Shown: positions 16,724 to 24,634 of the stretch, one piece after another
How positions within the stretch are numbered: position 1 is the stretch's first letter
Layout of the letters: the number at the start of each line of letters is the position of its first letter
Assembly (NCBI GenBank): GCA_024742395.1
Contig: JANSYO010000015.1
Span: 1-64,000, forward strand
Origin: Cytophagales bacterium
GTDB lineage: Bacteria > Bacteroidota > Bacteroidia > Cytophagales > Spirosomataceae
Length of the DNA: 64,000 bases
Reading direction: 5' to 3'
Translations under genes and position numbers: made by a program
The notes under the pieces: model-generated
Databases searched by the model: none
Told to the model about the DNA's origin: nothing
What the model saw: only the letters and a program-made list of their open reading frames with translations

Positions 16724-17290
16724 TTACTCTTTTATAAATTCACCATTGGCATGAATTTCAATTTCGCGTCCGGTAGAAGCACCTGACTCACCACCAACGT
16801 GGAAATCATATCTATCAATGGTTCCTACGGCTTTTATACCTACCATTTTTTTTTGATTTCTTGGGTGAACAATAGGACCATTTACCGTAACGTCCATGGT
16901 GATTTCTTTAGTTACATCTTTGATCGTAAGATCTCCAACTACTGTGTACTTCTTACCCTCTATTTTAGTAAACTTCTTACTTTTAAACTTTATTGTAGGA
17001 TACTTCTCTACTTCAAAAAAATCTGCGGATCTCAAGTGATTATCTCTTCTTTCATTTCTTGTATCCACGCTAGTAGCTTGAGCAGTGAATTCAAAAACCG
17101 CATCGGATAAATCATCCTTACTGGAAGTAATAGTAGCATCTATATCAGTAAACTGCCCATCAACTTCAGAAATCATCATATGGGTGATTGTAAACCCAAC
17201 ATTTGAATGTGATTTGTCAACGGCCCATTTTTGAGCCGAGGCTCCGAAGCCCATTAAGAGAGCACCAATAACTAATAAACTCTTTCTCAT
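16724..17290 (-). CDS. YceI family periplasmic protein
   Basis: A 188-residue secreted protein with signal peptide MRKSLLVIGALLMGFGASAQ. The mature part has the YceI lipocalin-like pattern: WAVDKSHSNVGFTITHMMISEVDGQF, then RNERRDNHLRSADFFEVEKYPTIKFKS, then VVGDLTIKDVTKEI. YceI proteins form a beta barrel that binds polyisoprenoids or other long lipids in the periplasm; the ligand in Bacteroidota is not established. It is a single gene on the minus strand, facing ftsY across a shared terminator. Confidence 0.93.
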   Translation of the reverse strand: MRKSLLVIGALLMGFGASAQKWAVDKSHSNVGFTITHMMISEVDGQFTDIDATITSSKDDLSDAVFEFTAQATSVDTRNERRDNHLRSADFFEVEKYPTIKFKSKKFTKIEGKKYTVVGDLTIKDVTKEITMDVTVNGPIVHPRNQKKMVGIKAVGTIDRYDFHVGGESGASTGREIEIHANGEFIKE

Positions 17291-17610
17291 TTTTGTTAAA
17301 TTATATGTAACTACTTTTATATTGACACAATGCTAAACAATAATTATTTAAGCCCTATGAAGAATATATTAACCCCAATTATTCCTCTACCAAACTAGTA
17401 GATTACTCTATATTTCATATTTCGCACATCTTACTAGTAGAAAAAAGCAATAATGATATATCAGCCCTTTTTATCGATATAATAAGTCATTTTGCCATCC
17501 AAATATATTTTTCTATACTTATGACAGGTTTATCGTCAAATTGTGCATTCCTATCAATACCATTTGATTTTTCAATTAAATACCCCGTGTTTTGAATCTA
17601 TTCTTAACCT
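17291..17610. other. 320-base intergenic region with a 9-base direct repeat
   Basis: This is the only gap above 300 bases. It separates the divergent YceI and histidine kinase genes. It is very rich in A and T and I see no ORF, RNA gene or strong hairpin. The one structure noticed is ACTAGTAGA at 17394-17402 repeated at 17433-17441, a start-to-start distance of 39 bases. No good TAnnTTTG box was found on either strand. Confidence 0.5.
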
Positions 17611-18654
17611 ATGGCACTAACAACAAACACGAGAGGGTCTGAAAGCATTTACAAGATTTTATTCCAAATTTTCATTTGGGTAATCTGGGTAGGGTATCCA
17701 CTAATTAATGCTGATTACGAAAATCCTGACGCTGTAGTTTTTTTAAAAATGCTTTTGGTGGTTCGAGCCATTGAAATTCCTCTTTTCTACCTGATTGCCA
17801 ATTATCTAATTCCTAATGTTTTCAGAAAAAGAGGTGTTACCTATTATATGCTGGCACTTTCTATTATTTGTCTGGCCTATATATTTGCCGAAAGTAAAAT
17901 TAAAGTTTTCATTAACCCTGACTATAAAAACTCATACACTTTCTTCATCTTCTTCCCGGTAATGTTTGTGGCAGCCATTGGAACTGGTTACGGTCTGGTG
18001 ACAGAGTTCTTGCAGGAAGAGCAAAACCGTAGAGAAGAACAACAAGAAAGACTTAGATCTGAACTTTCGTTCTTACGTTCTCAAATCAGCCCACATTTTA
18101 TATTCAATGTCTTAAATAGTATTGTCTATCTCATCAGATCAAAAGCAGACTCAGCTGAATCTGTAACGATTAAGCTCTCTGAACTAATCAGGTATATGTT
18201 ATATGAAACTGACAATAAACAGGTGCCTGTAAGCAGAGAAGTCGCTTATCTGAAAAACTATATTGACCTTCAAATGGTTAGATATGGAGAAGACGTTGAA
18301 ATTGATGTGAATATTCAAGGAAACGACAGCAGCCTTACTATTGAACCCATGCTTTTGATACCATTCGTTGAAAATGCCTTTAAACACGGTATTGGAATGG
18401 TGATGAATCCAAGAATTGATATTGATATGAGCTATAATGGTTCAGAGTTAATTTTCAAGGTTGAAAACGCCATAGCCCCTGAAACCAAAGAATCTAAAGA
18501 CTTCAGTTCTGGAATAGGTTTAAAAAATGTGCGGAGAAGACTGGAGTTACTTTATCCTGATAAACACAGCCTTTCAGTGAATGATCAAAACGGAAAGTTT
18601 ATTGTAGAACTTTCAATGAATTTAAAACGAGAAAATATACTTGAGCATGTCTAG
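17611..18654 (+). CDS. LytS/YehU-type sensor histidine kinase
   Basis: A 347-residue membrane kinase of the His_kinase (PF06580) type. About four transmembrane helices occupy residues 15-132, a charged coiled linker (EEQNRREEQQERLRSEL) follows, and the phosphoacceptor region reads SQISPHFIFNVLNS with His162. The ATPase domain shows LLIPFVENAFKHGIG (N box) and SGIGLKNVRRRLELLY (G box). It should phosphorylate the LytTR regulator encoded next; their reading frames overlap by 8 bases (ATGTCTAG). There is no extracellular sensor domain, so the signal may be in the membrane. This is the most common two-component layout of Bacteroidota. Confidence 0.93.
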   Translation: MALTTNTRGSESIYKILFQIFIWVIWVGYPLINADYENPDAVVFLKMLLVVRAIEIPLFYLIANYLIPNVFRKRGVTYYMLALSIICLAYIFAESKIKVFINPDYKNSYTFFIFFPVMFVAAIGTGYGLVTEFLQEEQNRREEQQERLRSELSFLRSQISPHFIFNVLNSIVYLIRSKADSAESVTIKLSELIRYMLYETDNKQVPVSREVAYLKNYIDLQMVRYGEDVEIDVNIQGNDSSLTIEPMLLIPFVENAFKHGIGMVMNPRIDIDMSYNGSELIFKVENAIAPETKESKDFSSGIGLKNVRRRLELLYPDKHSLSVNDQNGKFIVELSMNLKRENILEHV

Positions 18655-19384
18655 TCCAAAATTGAATTGTATTGCTGTAGATGATGAAAGTCTTGCCAGA
18701 AAGCTACTGCAAGAGAATATTGAACAAGTACCTTTTCTCAACCTAGTTAAGGTTTGTAAAAATCCATACGAAGCTATGGAGGCTTTACAAGAACATAAGA
18801 TTGACCTAATGTTCCTTGATATTCAGATGCCCGGAATGTTAGGCACCAAGTTTCTGGCAAGTCTGAAAGAAAAACCAATGGTGATTTTAGTTACAGCCTA
18901 TGACAATTATGCTGTAGAAAGCTATAACCTTGATGTGGTAGACTACCTAATGAAACCGGTTAGCTTTGATCGCTTCTCAAAAGCTGCTCACAAAGCCTTA
19001 GATCTCCACAAAAAGGCTAAAAAGTCTGTCTCTGCCATCGAAGGTACTTCCCCTATAGAAGAACAAGAATATTTCTTTGTTAATGTAGAATATTCATTGG
19101 TTAAAATTGTCTTTAATGACATTACACATATTGAAGGTTTAAAAGACTATATAAAGATTTTCGTGACCACTCAGACTCGGCCTATTCTTACAAAATCTAC
19201 CTTGAAAGGGATAGAACAAAGGCTTCCAAGCAATTTTATGCGTGTTCAAAAATCATATATTGTAAATCTGGAAAAAATTCAAAGCATAAGAAACCATCGT
19301 ATTTCTATTGACAAGTTTGACATTCCGGTTTCAGATACCAATATGGAGGCTTTGCTGGAGGCAATAAACTATAAAAAGCCTTAA
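18647..19384 (+). CDS. LytTR-family response regulator
   Basis: A 245-residue regulator: receiver domain at residues 5-120 with the acidic pair VDDE, phosphorylated Asp58 in FLDIQMPG, Thr in LVTAYDN and Lys in YLMKPV, followed by a LytTR DNA-binding domain (FFVNVEYSLVKIVFNDITHIEG, RVQKSYIVNLEKI). The start ATG at 18647 is preferred; a TTG two codons upstream is possible. It overlaps the kinase gene by 8 bases and its stop overlaps the stop of the convergent DCC gene by 4 bases (TTAA). Target genes cannot be read from this window. Confidence 0.94.
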   Translation: MSSPKLNCIAVDDESLARKLLQENIEQVPFLNLVKVCKNPYEAMEALQEHKIDLMFLDIQMPGMLGTKFLASLKEKPMVILVTAYDNYAVESYNLDVVDYLMKPVSFDRFSKAAHKALDLHKKAKKSVSAIEGTSPIEEQEYFFVNVEYSLVKIVFNDITHIEGLKDYIKIFVTTQTRPILTKSTLKGIEQRLPSNFMRVQKSYIVNLEKIQSIRNHRISIDKFDIPVSDTNMEALLEAINYKKP

Positions 19385-19773
19385 GAAATAAATCTATCCT
19401 TAAGCTCAGGATCAGGCATCATACATTCATCCCTTCTTCCAAAAACTTTATATCTGTTTTTGGCGATCAGTCTGTAAATCCAATCTCGTAAAGGAGTAGG
19501 AATTAGTCTTAAAAAAGTAAGCCACCTGAATCTGGGCAGCTCATGTAATATTCTTAACGCGGCTTCAGACTCAACATAAAAAACTCCGTCATCTATTAAA
19601 ATGACGGAGTCCAATTCCTTAGTATTTAAGATATTCTGATTCTCTAAAATCTGCAGGGCCTGATCTGATTGTAAAGAGCCAAAACAAAATATCTTCTTTC
19701 TATCCTCCTTAATAATAAACTGTACAAAGCCATTGCAAAGGTTACAGACACCATCAAAAAGGATAAGCTTCAT
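19381..19773 (-). CDS. DCC-family thiol-disulfide oxidoreductase-like protein (YuxK/DUF393)
   Basis: A 130-residue protein with the DUF393 hallmark at the N-terminus: LILFDGVCNLCNGFVQFI, a CxxC (Cys10, Cys13) after an Asp-Gly. The middle (FGSLQSDQALQIL, LDSVILIDDGVFYVESEAALRIL) and the end (NRYKVFGRRDECMMP) agree with the family. A thioredoxin-like fold and redox role are proposed for DCC proteins but no substrate is known. It lies 6 bases after the small membrane protein gene at 19780, so the two are likely one transcript. Its stop overlaps that of the LytTR gene. Confidence 0.9.
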   Translation of the reverse strand: MKLILFDGVCNLCNGFVQFIIKEDRKKIFCFGSLQSDQALQILENQNILNTKELDSVILIDDGVFYVESEAALRILHELPRFRWLTFLRLIPTPLRDWIYRLIAKNRYKVFGRRDECMMPDPELKDRFIS

Positions 19774-19779
19774 TAAGTA

Positions 19780-20202
19780 TTAAAACAATTTCTCGAAAGG
19801 CAATCTGCTCAATACCAAAATAAGAGCTAAGCCAAAAAAGATCATTGTAGACTTAAATCTTTTCCCATTCCCAATCGCTTTCTTGCTTTTTGCGTTTCCT
19901 ATTGTTACTAAAATAGCCGCTATAATCCCAACTGTCGGATGTTCTACATAAGCTTTTCTGGCCATTGCATTTTTCATGATACCCGCCATATCCGCATTAG
20001 ACATAACTAAGACCAATAAAACTAAACCTAGCAAAAACATGGTATGAGTAGCTATAAGGGCAAAAAGGTTAACCTTTCTGTGCTTGTCTTCCCAAGCTTT
20101 ATCACCAGTAGTACCCATGACACCGTTTATAGTGGCCCAGGCTAACAGAATTAGTACAGCAAAAGCCAAATAATGATGAATCGTTAATAAAATTTGTTGC
20201 AT
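19780..20202 (-). CDS. small four-helix membrane protein, unknown
   Basis: A 140-residue integral membrane protein with about four transmembrane helices (residues 3-25, 42-65, 85-100 and 117-135) and the short loop TTGDKAWEDKHRKVN. It begins MQQILLTIHHYLAFA. Two His in the first helix and one in the second (IATHTMF) recall small haem-b membrane proteins, but that is weak. A longer frame back to 20241 exists, but it contains a perfect promoter -7 box at 20223-20230, so ATG 20202 is the better start. It is probably cotranscribed with the DCC gene. Confidence 0.7.
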   Translation of the reverse strand: MQQILLTIHHYLAFAVLILLAWATINGVMGTTGDKAWEDKHRKVNLFALIATHTMFLLGLVLLVLVMSNADMAGIMKNAMARKAYVEHPTVGIIAAILVTIGNAKSKKAIGNGKRFKSTMIFFGLALILVLSRLPFEKLF

Positions 20203-20222
20203 TAGCTTATTCGTTTTTTTGG

Positions 20223-20230
20223 CAAAGGTA
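20223..20230 (-). promoter_or_regulatory. -7 promoter box for the membrane protein/DCC unit
   Basis: TACCTTTG on the minus strand, a full TAnnTTTG match, 20 bases before the chosen start at 20202. It lies inside the longer alternative reading frame and so decides the start. Confidence 0.55.
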
Positions 20231-20260
20231 AGCCCTGCCATTTATTAATTCTTATAAAAA

Positions 20261-21181
20261 TCAAAAATCATCTGACCATCTGTAAGCAGCAATTAGCTTT
20301 TCTTCACCTTCTTTGCCAGCGTAGTAATTCCCGTGTTCCATTCCCAGAATAAAATCATTCTTCGATTTATCATAAATATGCTTAAATAAGCCCTTATAAT
20401 TAATCTCTCCGGTGGTTGGTTCTTTTCTGCCGGGTTCATCCCCTATTTGAAAATAACCTATCTCATCCCATACCAAATCCATATTTCGGGTAAGTCTACC
20501 TTCATTTCTTTGCATATGCCACATATCAAAAAGAATTTTGCATGAAGGACTATCTACAGCCTTGCATAGAAGATAGGTCTGATCTGAATATCGCATAAAT
20601 AAGTCTGGATTATCAGATAAAGGCTCCAGCACCATTGTTAAGTTATGAGGCTCGAAAATATCTGTAGCTCTCCTCAGTGCATCTATCACATTAGCCATTT
20701 GAATTCCCATAGGCAGTTCTCTGGCAAAATTCCCCGGCACTACAGTCATCCACTTGGCATTGGTTCTTTTCGCTACTTCTACGGCTTCTCTGCATTTCTT
20801 TAAGAAGGCTTCTTTCCATTCTGCATTTCCAGAAGTCAAGGTGACCTTTGGCGGCCAATTATCAAAAGCAATTACGAAAACGCCCATTTGCATTCCTAGG
20901 CGACTCATTTCTTTTGCAATACGTTCTTGATCTGCTATAGACTTGCTCATCATGCCATTATCTTCTAAGGCTCTGAAACCTCTTTCATGCATGAATTTTA
21001 TCTGATCAATATAGTCTTCTCCAGCAGAGTATTTAAACATCCCAAAATGTGGGGCAAATTTCAATTTAAACGGACGATCGTCTGTGCTAATAAAAGAATT
21101 TGCCAGGCTGCTGCCACTCATTAAACTTATTCCCGCACCAGCTGTCAGGGCCGTTGAGATAAATTTTCTTCGATTTGTCAT
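20261..21181 (-). CDS. sugar phosphate isomerase/epimerase-like TIM barrel protein, exported
   Basis: A 306-residue protein of the AP-endonuclease-2/xylose-isomerase-like TIM-barrel superfamily, closest by eye to hydroxypyruvate isomerase-like proteins. The N-terminus TNRRKFISTALTAGAGISLMSG is a twin-arginine-like signal, so the folded protein may be exported. Metal-site segments are visible: VLEPL (Glu), ILFDMWHMQ (Asp/His), FQIGDEPGR and LGMEHGNY (final Glu). The substrate is unknown; such Tat-exported barrels are frequent in Bacteroidota and Planctomycetes near sugar genes. A related barrel is encoded at 22344-23171. Confidence 0.8.
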   Translation of the reverse strand: MTNRRKFISTALTAGAGISLMSGSSLANSFISTDDRPFKLKFAPHFGMFKYSAGEDYIDQIKFMHERGFRALEDNGMMSKSIADQERIAKEMSRLGMQMGVFVIAFDNWPPKVTLTSGNAEWKEAFLKKCREAVEVAKRTNAKWMTVVPGNFARELPMGIQMANVIDALRRATDIFEPHNLTMVLEPLSDNPDLFMRYSDQTYLLCKAVDSPSCKILFDMWHMQRNEGRLTRNMDLVWDEIGYFQIGDEPGRKEPTTGEINYKGLFKHIYDKSKNDFILGMEHGNYYAGKEGEEKLIAAYRWSDDF

Positions 21182-21313
21182 ATATCAAATAGGTTGAATA
21201 TTAATTAGTTATAATTTCTTTGAAAAAAACTTGTTGAAATTCCATATTTTCTGGCTAAAGTCATATACTTTTGCCCAGCGAATTCAACCTAACTATACAA
21301 TTCCCCTAACCTT

Positions 21314-21682
21314 TTACTTTACAGCAATAAGCGAGATTTCCACTTGTACATCTTTTGGAAGTCTCGCCACTTGCACCGTCTCTCTGGCTGGCGGATTCAC
21401 TAAAAACCTTTTACCGTATACTTCATTTACCGCAGCAAAATCATCCATTGATTTTAGAAAAATGCTGCATTTTACAACATTCTCAAAAGTCATCTCAGCA
21501 GCTTCCAAAATGGCTTCTAAGTTCTTCATCACCTGCTCTGCCTCTGCAATAACATCTCCCAGCAATGATGTTTCATAAGCAATTTGACCCGAAACATATA
21601 ATGTGTCGCCGGCTAATACTGCTTGAGAATACGGGCCGATCGGTTCAGGTGCATTCTCCGTATATATTATCGTTTTATTCAT
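21314..21682 (-). CDS. ridA: RidA family reactive intermediate deaminase
   Basis: A 122-residue protein that matches the RidA/YjgF/UK114 family from end to end: APEPIGPYSQAVLAGDTLYVSGQI, then NLEAILEAAEMTFENVVKCSIFLKSMDDFAAVNEVYGKRF and NPPARETVQVARLPKDVQVEISLIAVK. The active-site Arg in PARETVQV and the terminal Glu in EISLIA are present, so imine/enamine hydrolysis is expected, protecting PLP enzymes from 2-aminoacrylate. It forms cytoplasmic trimers in known members. It is transcribed alone and divergent from the gene at 21733. Confidence 0.93.
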   Translation of the reverse strand: MNKTIIYTENAPEPIGPYSQAVLAGDTLYVSGQIAYETSLLGDVIAEAEQVMKNLEAILEAAEMTFENVVKCSIFLKSMDDFAAVNEVYGKRFLVNPPARETVQVARLPKDVQVEISLIAVK

Positions 21683-21732
21683 TTTATGGTCTCTTTAAAA
21701 AAATATCAATCTCGAATCTAATATAACAAGCA

Positions 21733-22347
21733 TTGAAAGAAGCACTCCTTATTTTCATCAAAAATCCTGAACTTGGAAAAGCCAAAACAAGGCTCGCCGC
21801 TACGCTCGGCGATAAAAAAGCTCTGGAAATATACCATTACCTTTTGGCTCATACCAGACAAGTAAGTCTTGATCTTCCAGTAAAACGCAAACTCTATTAC
21901 AGCAGCTTCATTGACAAAAATGACCTTTGGTCAAATTCAGCATATGATAAATATTTGCAAGACCAATCACCCGATCTAGGTCAAAAAATGTACTCTGCCT
22001 TCCTGGCAAACTACAATGAAGGAATACCAAGAGCTTTAATTATTGGAAGCGATTGCCTTGACTTAACTCCAGAAATATTAACCGAGGCATATAATTTATT
22101 GAGTAAAAAAGAAGCTGTAATAGGTCCGGCAAAAGACGGCGGCTATTACAGCATTGGATTTAATTTTGAAAGAATGGGCAAAGAAAGTATACACGCTTTA
22201 CAAAAGCTCTTTTTAAACAAAAGCTGGTCTCACGAAAAAGTATTTTCCGAGGCTATTTCAGCCTTTCAAGAACTAGAGTTCGACTATTTCGAAATGCCAA
22301 CGCTAAGTGATGTTGATGTAGAAGAAGACATTAAGCATCTGCTCTAA
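21733..22347 (+). CDS. TIGR04282-like (DUF2064) glycosyltransferase-like protein
   Basis: A 204-residue protein of the DUF2064/TIGR04282 group, annotated in other genomes as arsenosugar biosynthesis glycosyltransferase or rSAM-associated transferase. Visible conserved parts are LLIFIKNPELGKAKTRLAATLG (N-terminal nucleotidyl-transferase-like loop), LIIGSDCLDLTPEIL, VIGPAKDGGYYSIGF and MPTLSDVDVEEDI. The fold is that of GT-A nucleotide-sugar transferases. The start is TTG at 21733, since the family begins at this point and no ATG precedes it. No arsenic genes are adjacent, so the arsenosugar role is not supported by context. Its stop overlaps the convergent gene by 4 bases. Confidence 0.85.
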   Translation: MKEALLIFIKNPELGKAKTRLAATLGDKKALEIYHYLLAHTRQVSLDLPVKRKLYYSSFIDKNDLWSNSAYDKYLQDQSPDLGQKMYSAFLANYNEGIPRALIIGSDCLDLTPEILTEAYNLLSKKEAVIGPAKDGGYYSIGFNFERMGKESIHALQKLFLNKSWSHEKVFSEAISAFQELEFDYFEMPTLSDVDVEEDIKHLL

Positions 22348-23171
22348 ACCATTTTTATGATCCCCCTTACATACCCAACAGACTCAGAAAGGCCATACGC
22401 CGCATGATCACCATCCTTTTCATATTCTAAACCTAATACACCAGAATATTCAATATCTTTTAAGGCTTTCATAATAATGGCGATATCCATTTTACCACGG
22501 CCTATTTCAACGTTTTTACCATCAGGTACTTGCTCATCGATGTCTTTTATGTGAACATCAAACAAGCGGTCTTTGTATTTTTTAAGTTCTGCAGCAGGAT
22601 CAAGATTTAAGCGAAAAGTATGCCCTGTATCAATACAAAGTCCTATGCGTGAATCCAGCATTTTAATTTTATTGTAAACACTTTCAGGCGAAGGGAAAAT
22701 TTCATCCTCAGGGCCGTGATTATGTATGGCAAGTTTGATATTGGTCTCTTTTACCTTTTTTTCAATTTGAGGCAGTAAATGATGTACAGGTGCACCAATT
22801 ATCATCTTAAGACCAGCCGCTTGGGCATAATTAAAGTATTTGTCAATATCCTGCTCGGTTTTAAAATAGATCACCCCACCGCCGTAAATGTTTAACCCAC
22901 GGGCTTTTAGCTTATCCATGATGTACCTTAGCTCTTCAGGACTTGCCTCATAAGGTAAATGAAAACTTTTCAGGGCTATATCTTTGATACCAAGTCTTTG
23001 CACAATTTCTATAAGCTCATCGATGCTGTATTTTCTTAAAGTGTAGGACGCCAAACCTACTTTAAGTGCACTTGCTGAAGAAAAACCAGCTTTTTGTGTA
23101 AAAGATAAGCTGCTAGCCGCCACTGCTCCCAGTCCCAGGCTTTGAATAAATTTCTTTCTCGTTAATGTCAT
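22344..23171 (-). CDS. sugar phosphate isomerase/epimerase-like TIM barrel protein, exported
   Basis: A 275-residue TIM barrel of the xylose isomerase-like superfamily with an export signal MTLTRKKFIQSLGLGAVAASSLSF. Metal or catalytic segments include LAIHNHGPEDEIFPSPE, IGLCIDTGHTFRLN, LFDVHIKDID and GVLGLEYEKDGDHA, the usual Glu/Asp/His set. A TTG start at 23204 would extend the protein by 11 residues, but that TTG belongs to a promoter-like TAATTTG box, so ATG 23171 is chosen. Substrate unknown. It resembles the 20261 protein in fold and export only; they are not close copies. Confidence 0.8.
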   Translation of the reverse strand: MTLTRKKFIQSLGLGAVAASSLSFTQKAGFSSASALKVGLASYTLRKYSIDELIEIVQRLGIKDIALKSFHLPYEASPEELRYIMDKLKARGLNIYGGGVIYFKTEQDIDKYFNYAQAAGLKMIIGAPVHHLLPQIEKKVKETNIKLAIHNHGPEDEIFPSPESVYNKIKMLDSRIGLCIDTGHTFRLNLDPAAELKKYKDRLFDVHIKDIDEQVPDGKNVEIGRGKMDIAIIMKALKDIEYSGVLGLEYEKDGDHAAYGLSESVGYVRGIIKMV

Positions 23172-23244
23172 ATTTATAAGGGTTGATTTTCGATAAATAT
23201 ACAAATTATGCCCAGTGAACTACACGAGAATTATTTCTTTCTAT

Positions 23245-23799
23245 TTACTCTTCAGCCCAATCAGGGTACATCGAAAGGTTTTCATTGAATAATTCGTCTA
23301 AATAGTAAGGCCTTCGCACAGTTTTATTGCACTTAAAAGTGGCTTGATCATCACCAAAAACATAAACACAAGGTTCATACGGGCCGGCCAATCGTGTGGT
23401 CATAATAGTAGTGGGAGCACCATTAGGAAAAAACTCATCTTTATGATCTCTGCCCAATAGGCAATGACCCAACTCATGGAATACTAAAGCCTCTTTGTTC
23501 TGACTAACTTTAATATCCCAGCAGTCGCTATTCTTTCTTATTTGAATGATTCTTTGACCAGTCCTTCCAGCTTTCGGCCGCTCGCACTGGCCACAAAAAT
23601 CTTCAGGTAGTGAATCAGTAAATTCAACTATGAGGTTTTCCTTGGGAATTGAAATACCCCTTGCCTTAGCTTCCTCAAAAAAGGTTTCAAGATAAACCTC
23701 TAGTGCAGGTTCAATTCTATACTCAAAGCTCACTTCCTTTTTCTCACAAGAAATGAGCATGTAGATAAATCCAAAAAGGAATAAAACGTAATTTTTCAT
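23245..23799 (-). CDS. zincin-like metalloprotease lipoprotein
   Basis: A 184-residue lipoprotein with leader MKNYVLFLFGFIYMLISC (lipid Cys at 18). A zinc-binding motif HELGHCLLGRDH is near residue 125, i.e. HExxH with a third His seven residues on, the metzincin-like arrangement but one residue longer than the classic HExxHxxGxxH. TTIMTTRLAGP follows, where metzincins have the Met-turn. There are five further cysteines. It may be a small secreted peptidase; family not recognised. A longer frame to 23859 is ruled out because it overlaps a strong terminator at 23825-23851. It is the last gene of no clear operon. Confidence 0.75.
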   Translation of the reverse strand: MKNYVLFLFGFIYMLISCEKKEVSFEYRIEPALEVYLETFFEEAKARGISIPKENLIVEFTDSLPEDFCGQCERPKAGRTGQRIIQIRKNSDCWDIKVSQNKEALVFHELGHCLLGRDHKDEFFPNGAPTTIMTTRLAGPYEPCVYVFGDDQATFKCNKTVRRPYYLDELFNENLSMYPDWAEE

Positions 23800-23824
23800 A
23801 GGGCATAATAGATACCGAATATAC

Positions 23825-23851
23825 AAAAAAAACCGAGTGCAAAGCACCCGG
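23825..23851 (-). terminator. Rho-independent terminator after the CBM48-HhH gene
   Basis: On the minus strand CCGGGTGC pairs with GCACTCGG (8 pairs, one wobble) around TTT, followed by eight T. It ends transcription of 23880-24491 and separates it from the zincin gene. Confidence 0.88.
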
Positions 23852-23879
23852 CATTTCATTCAACCCTATTGAAATAATA

Positions 23880-24491
23880 TTATTTTCCGCCCTTAAGAAC
23901 GGCTTGTAATTCCTTTAATTCGTCCCATTTTCCGGCCGCAGCTAACTTTGCCTGCTTACTCCAGGTTTTAGGATCGTGCATCTTATATCTTGGCCCTGCT
24001 GCCTCTAAAACCGCTTTGAGCGTTTTTTGAGTTGCTTTACCAAGTGCTGCAAAAGTATCAATTCCATCGGCTTCTAACAAACCTGCAATCTTCTTTCCTA
24101 TTCCTTCAATCTTTGTCAGATCCTCTTTTCCTACAGCCTTAGTTGTTTTGGTTGCAGCTGGTTTAGCAGCTACAGCCTTTTTCGGAGCTGCTTTCTTTTT
24201 TGCAGGAGCAGGCACCTTTATCACACAATTATCTACTTGATAGTCAGGAATAAATGAATAATCATCTGCATTTCCGTCATTCACCCATCTACCATCATCT
24301 AACAAATAACGGTACTCATAAGTTTGACCAACCTCTAAATTTATTGCTGTACTTAATGAGCCATCTTTCGCTTTCTTAAGAGAAACACCTTTAGAAGTAT
24401 CCCAGTCATTAAACTCTCCGAGTAGAATTCCGGAAGTCGCGTTTCCTACAATTTCAGGAGCTAATGAAAAACTGATTTTTGTCTTAGACAT
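23880..24491 (-). CDS. CBM48/AMPK-type glycogen-binding domain fused to a helix-hairpin-helix domain
   Basis: A 203-residue two-domain cytoplasmic protein. Residues 1-85 resemble the isoamylase-N/AMPK-beta carbohydrate-binding module (ILLGEFNDWDTSKGVSLKKAKDGS, YEYRYLLDDGRWVNDGNAD). A linker of Ala/Lys/Pro/Thr (88-113) leads to a helix-hairpin-helix domain: EDLTKIEGIGKKIAGLLEADGI, then FAALGKATQKTLKAVLEAAGPRYKMHDPKTW. That second part resembles the extra domain found at the end of some ribosomal L21 or NuoE proteins in this phylum. The start ATG 24491 is chosen over an upstream TTG. A carbohydrate-binding and possibly nucleic-acid-binding protein in one chain is unusual; function unknown. Confidence 0.8.
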   Translation of the reverse strand: MSKTKISFSLAPEIVGNATSGILLGEFNDWDTSKGVSLKKAKDGSLSTAINLEVGQTYEYRYLLDDGRWVNDGNADDYSFIPDYQVDNCVIKVPAPAKKKAAPKKAVAAKPAATKTTKAVGKEDLTKIEGIGKKIAGLLEADGIDTFAALGKATQKTLKAVLEAAGPRYKMHDPKTWSKQAKLAAAGKWDELKELQAVLKGGK

Positions 24492-24634
24492 ATCTATCTT
24501 TTGATTAATGCTGTACAAAAATTGTCATAAGATTTTGAAGCCCCAACACCACCTCTTAATTAAATGCAATAATTCTTGATAAAGTACAATTCTTTAAAAA
24601 ATACAATCAATTTTCATTTCCTATCTCGCTAAAA

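Noticed and set aside
17291-17610. Small RNA or riboswitch in the longest gap
   Set aside because: No stable hairpin, conserved aptamer-like pattern or promoter was found; only a 9-base repeat.
21733-22347. Arsenosugar biosynthesis role for the TIGR04282-like gene
   Set aside because: No arsM or radical SAM arsenosugar gene is adjacent; the name comes only from family tradition.
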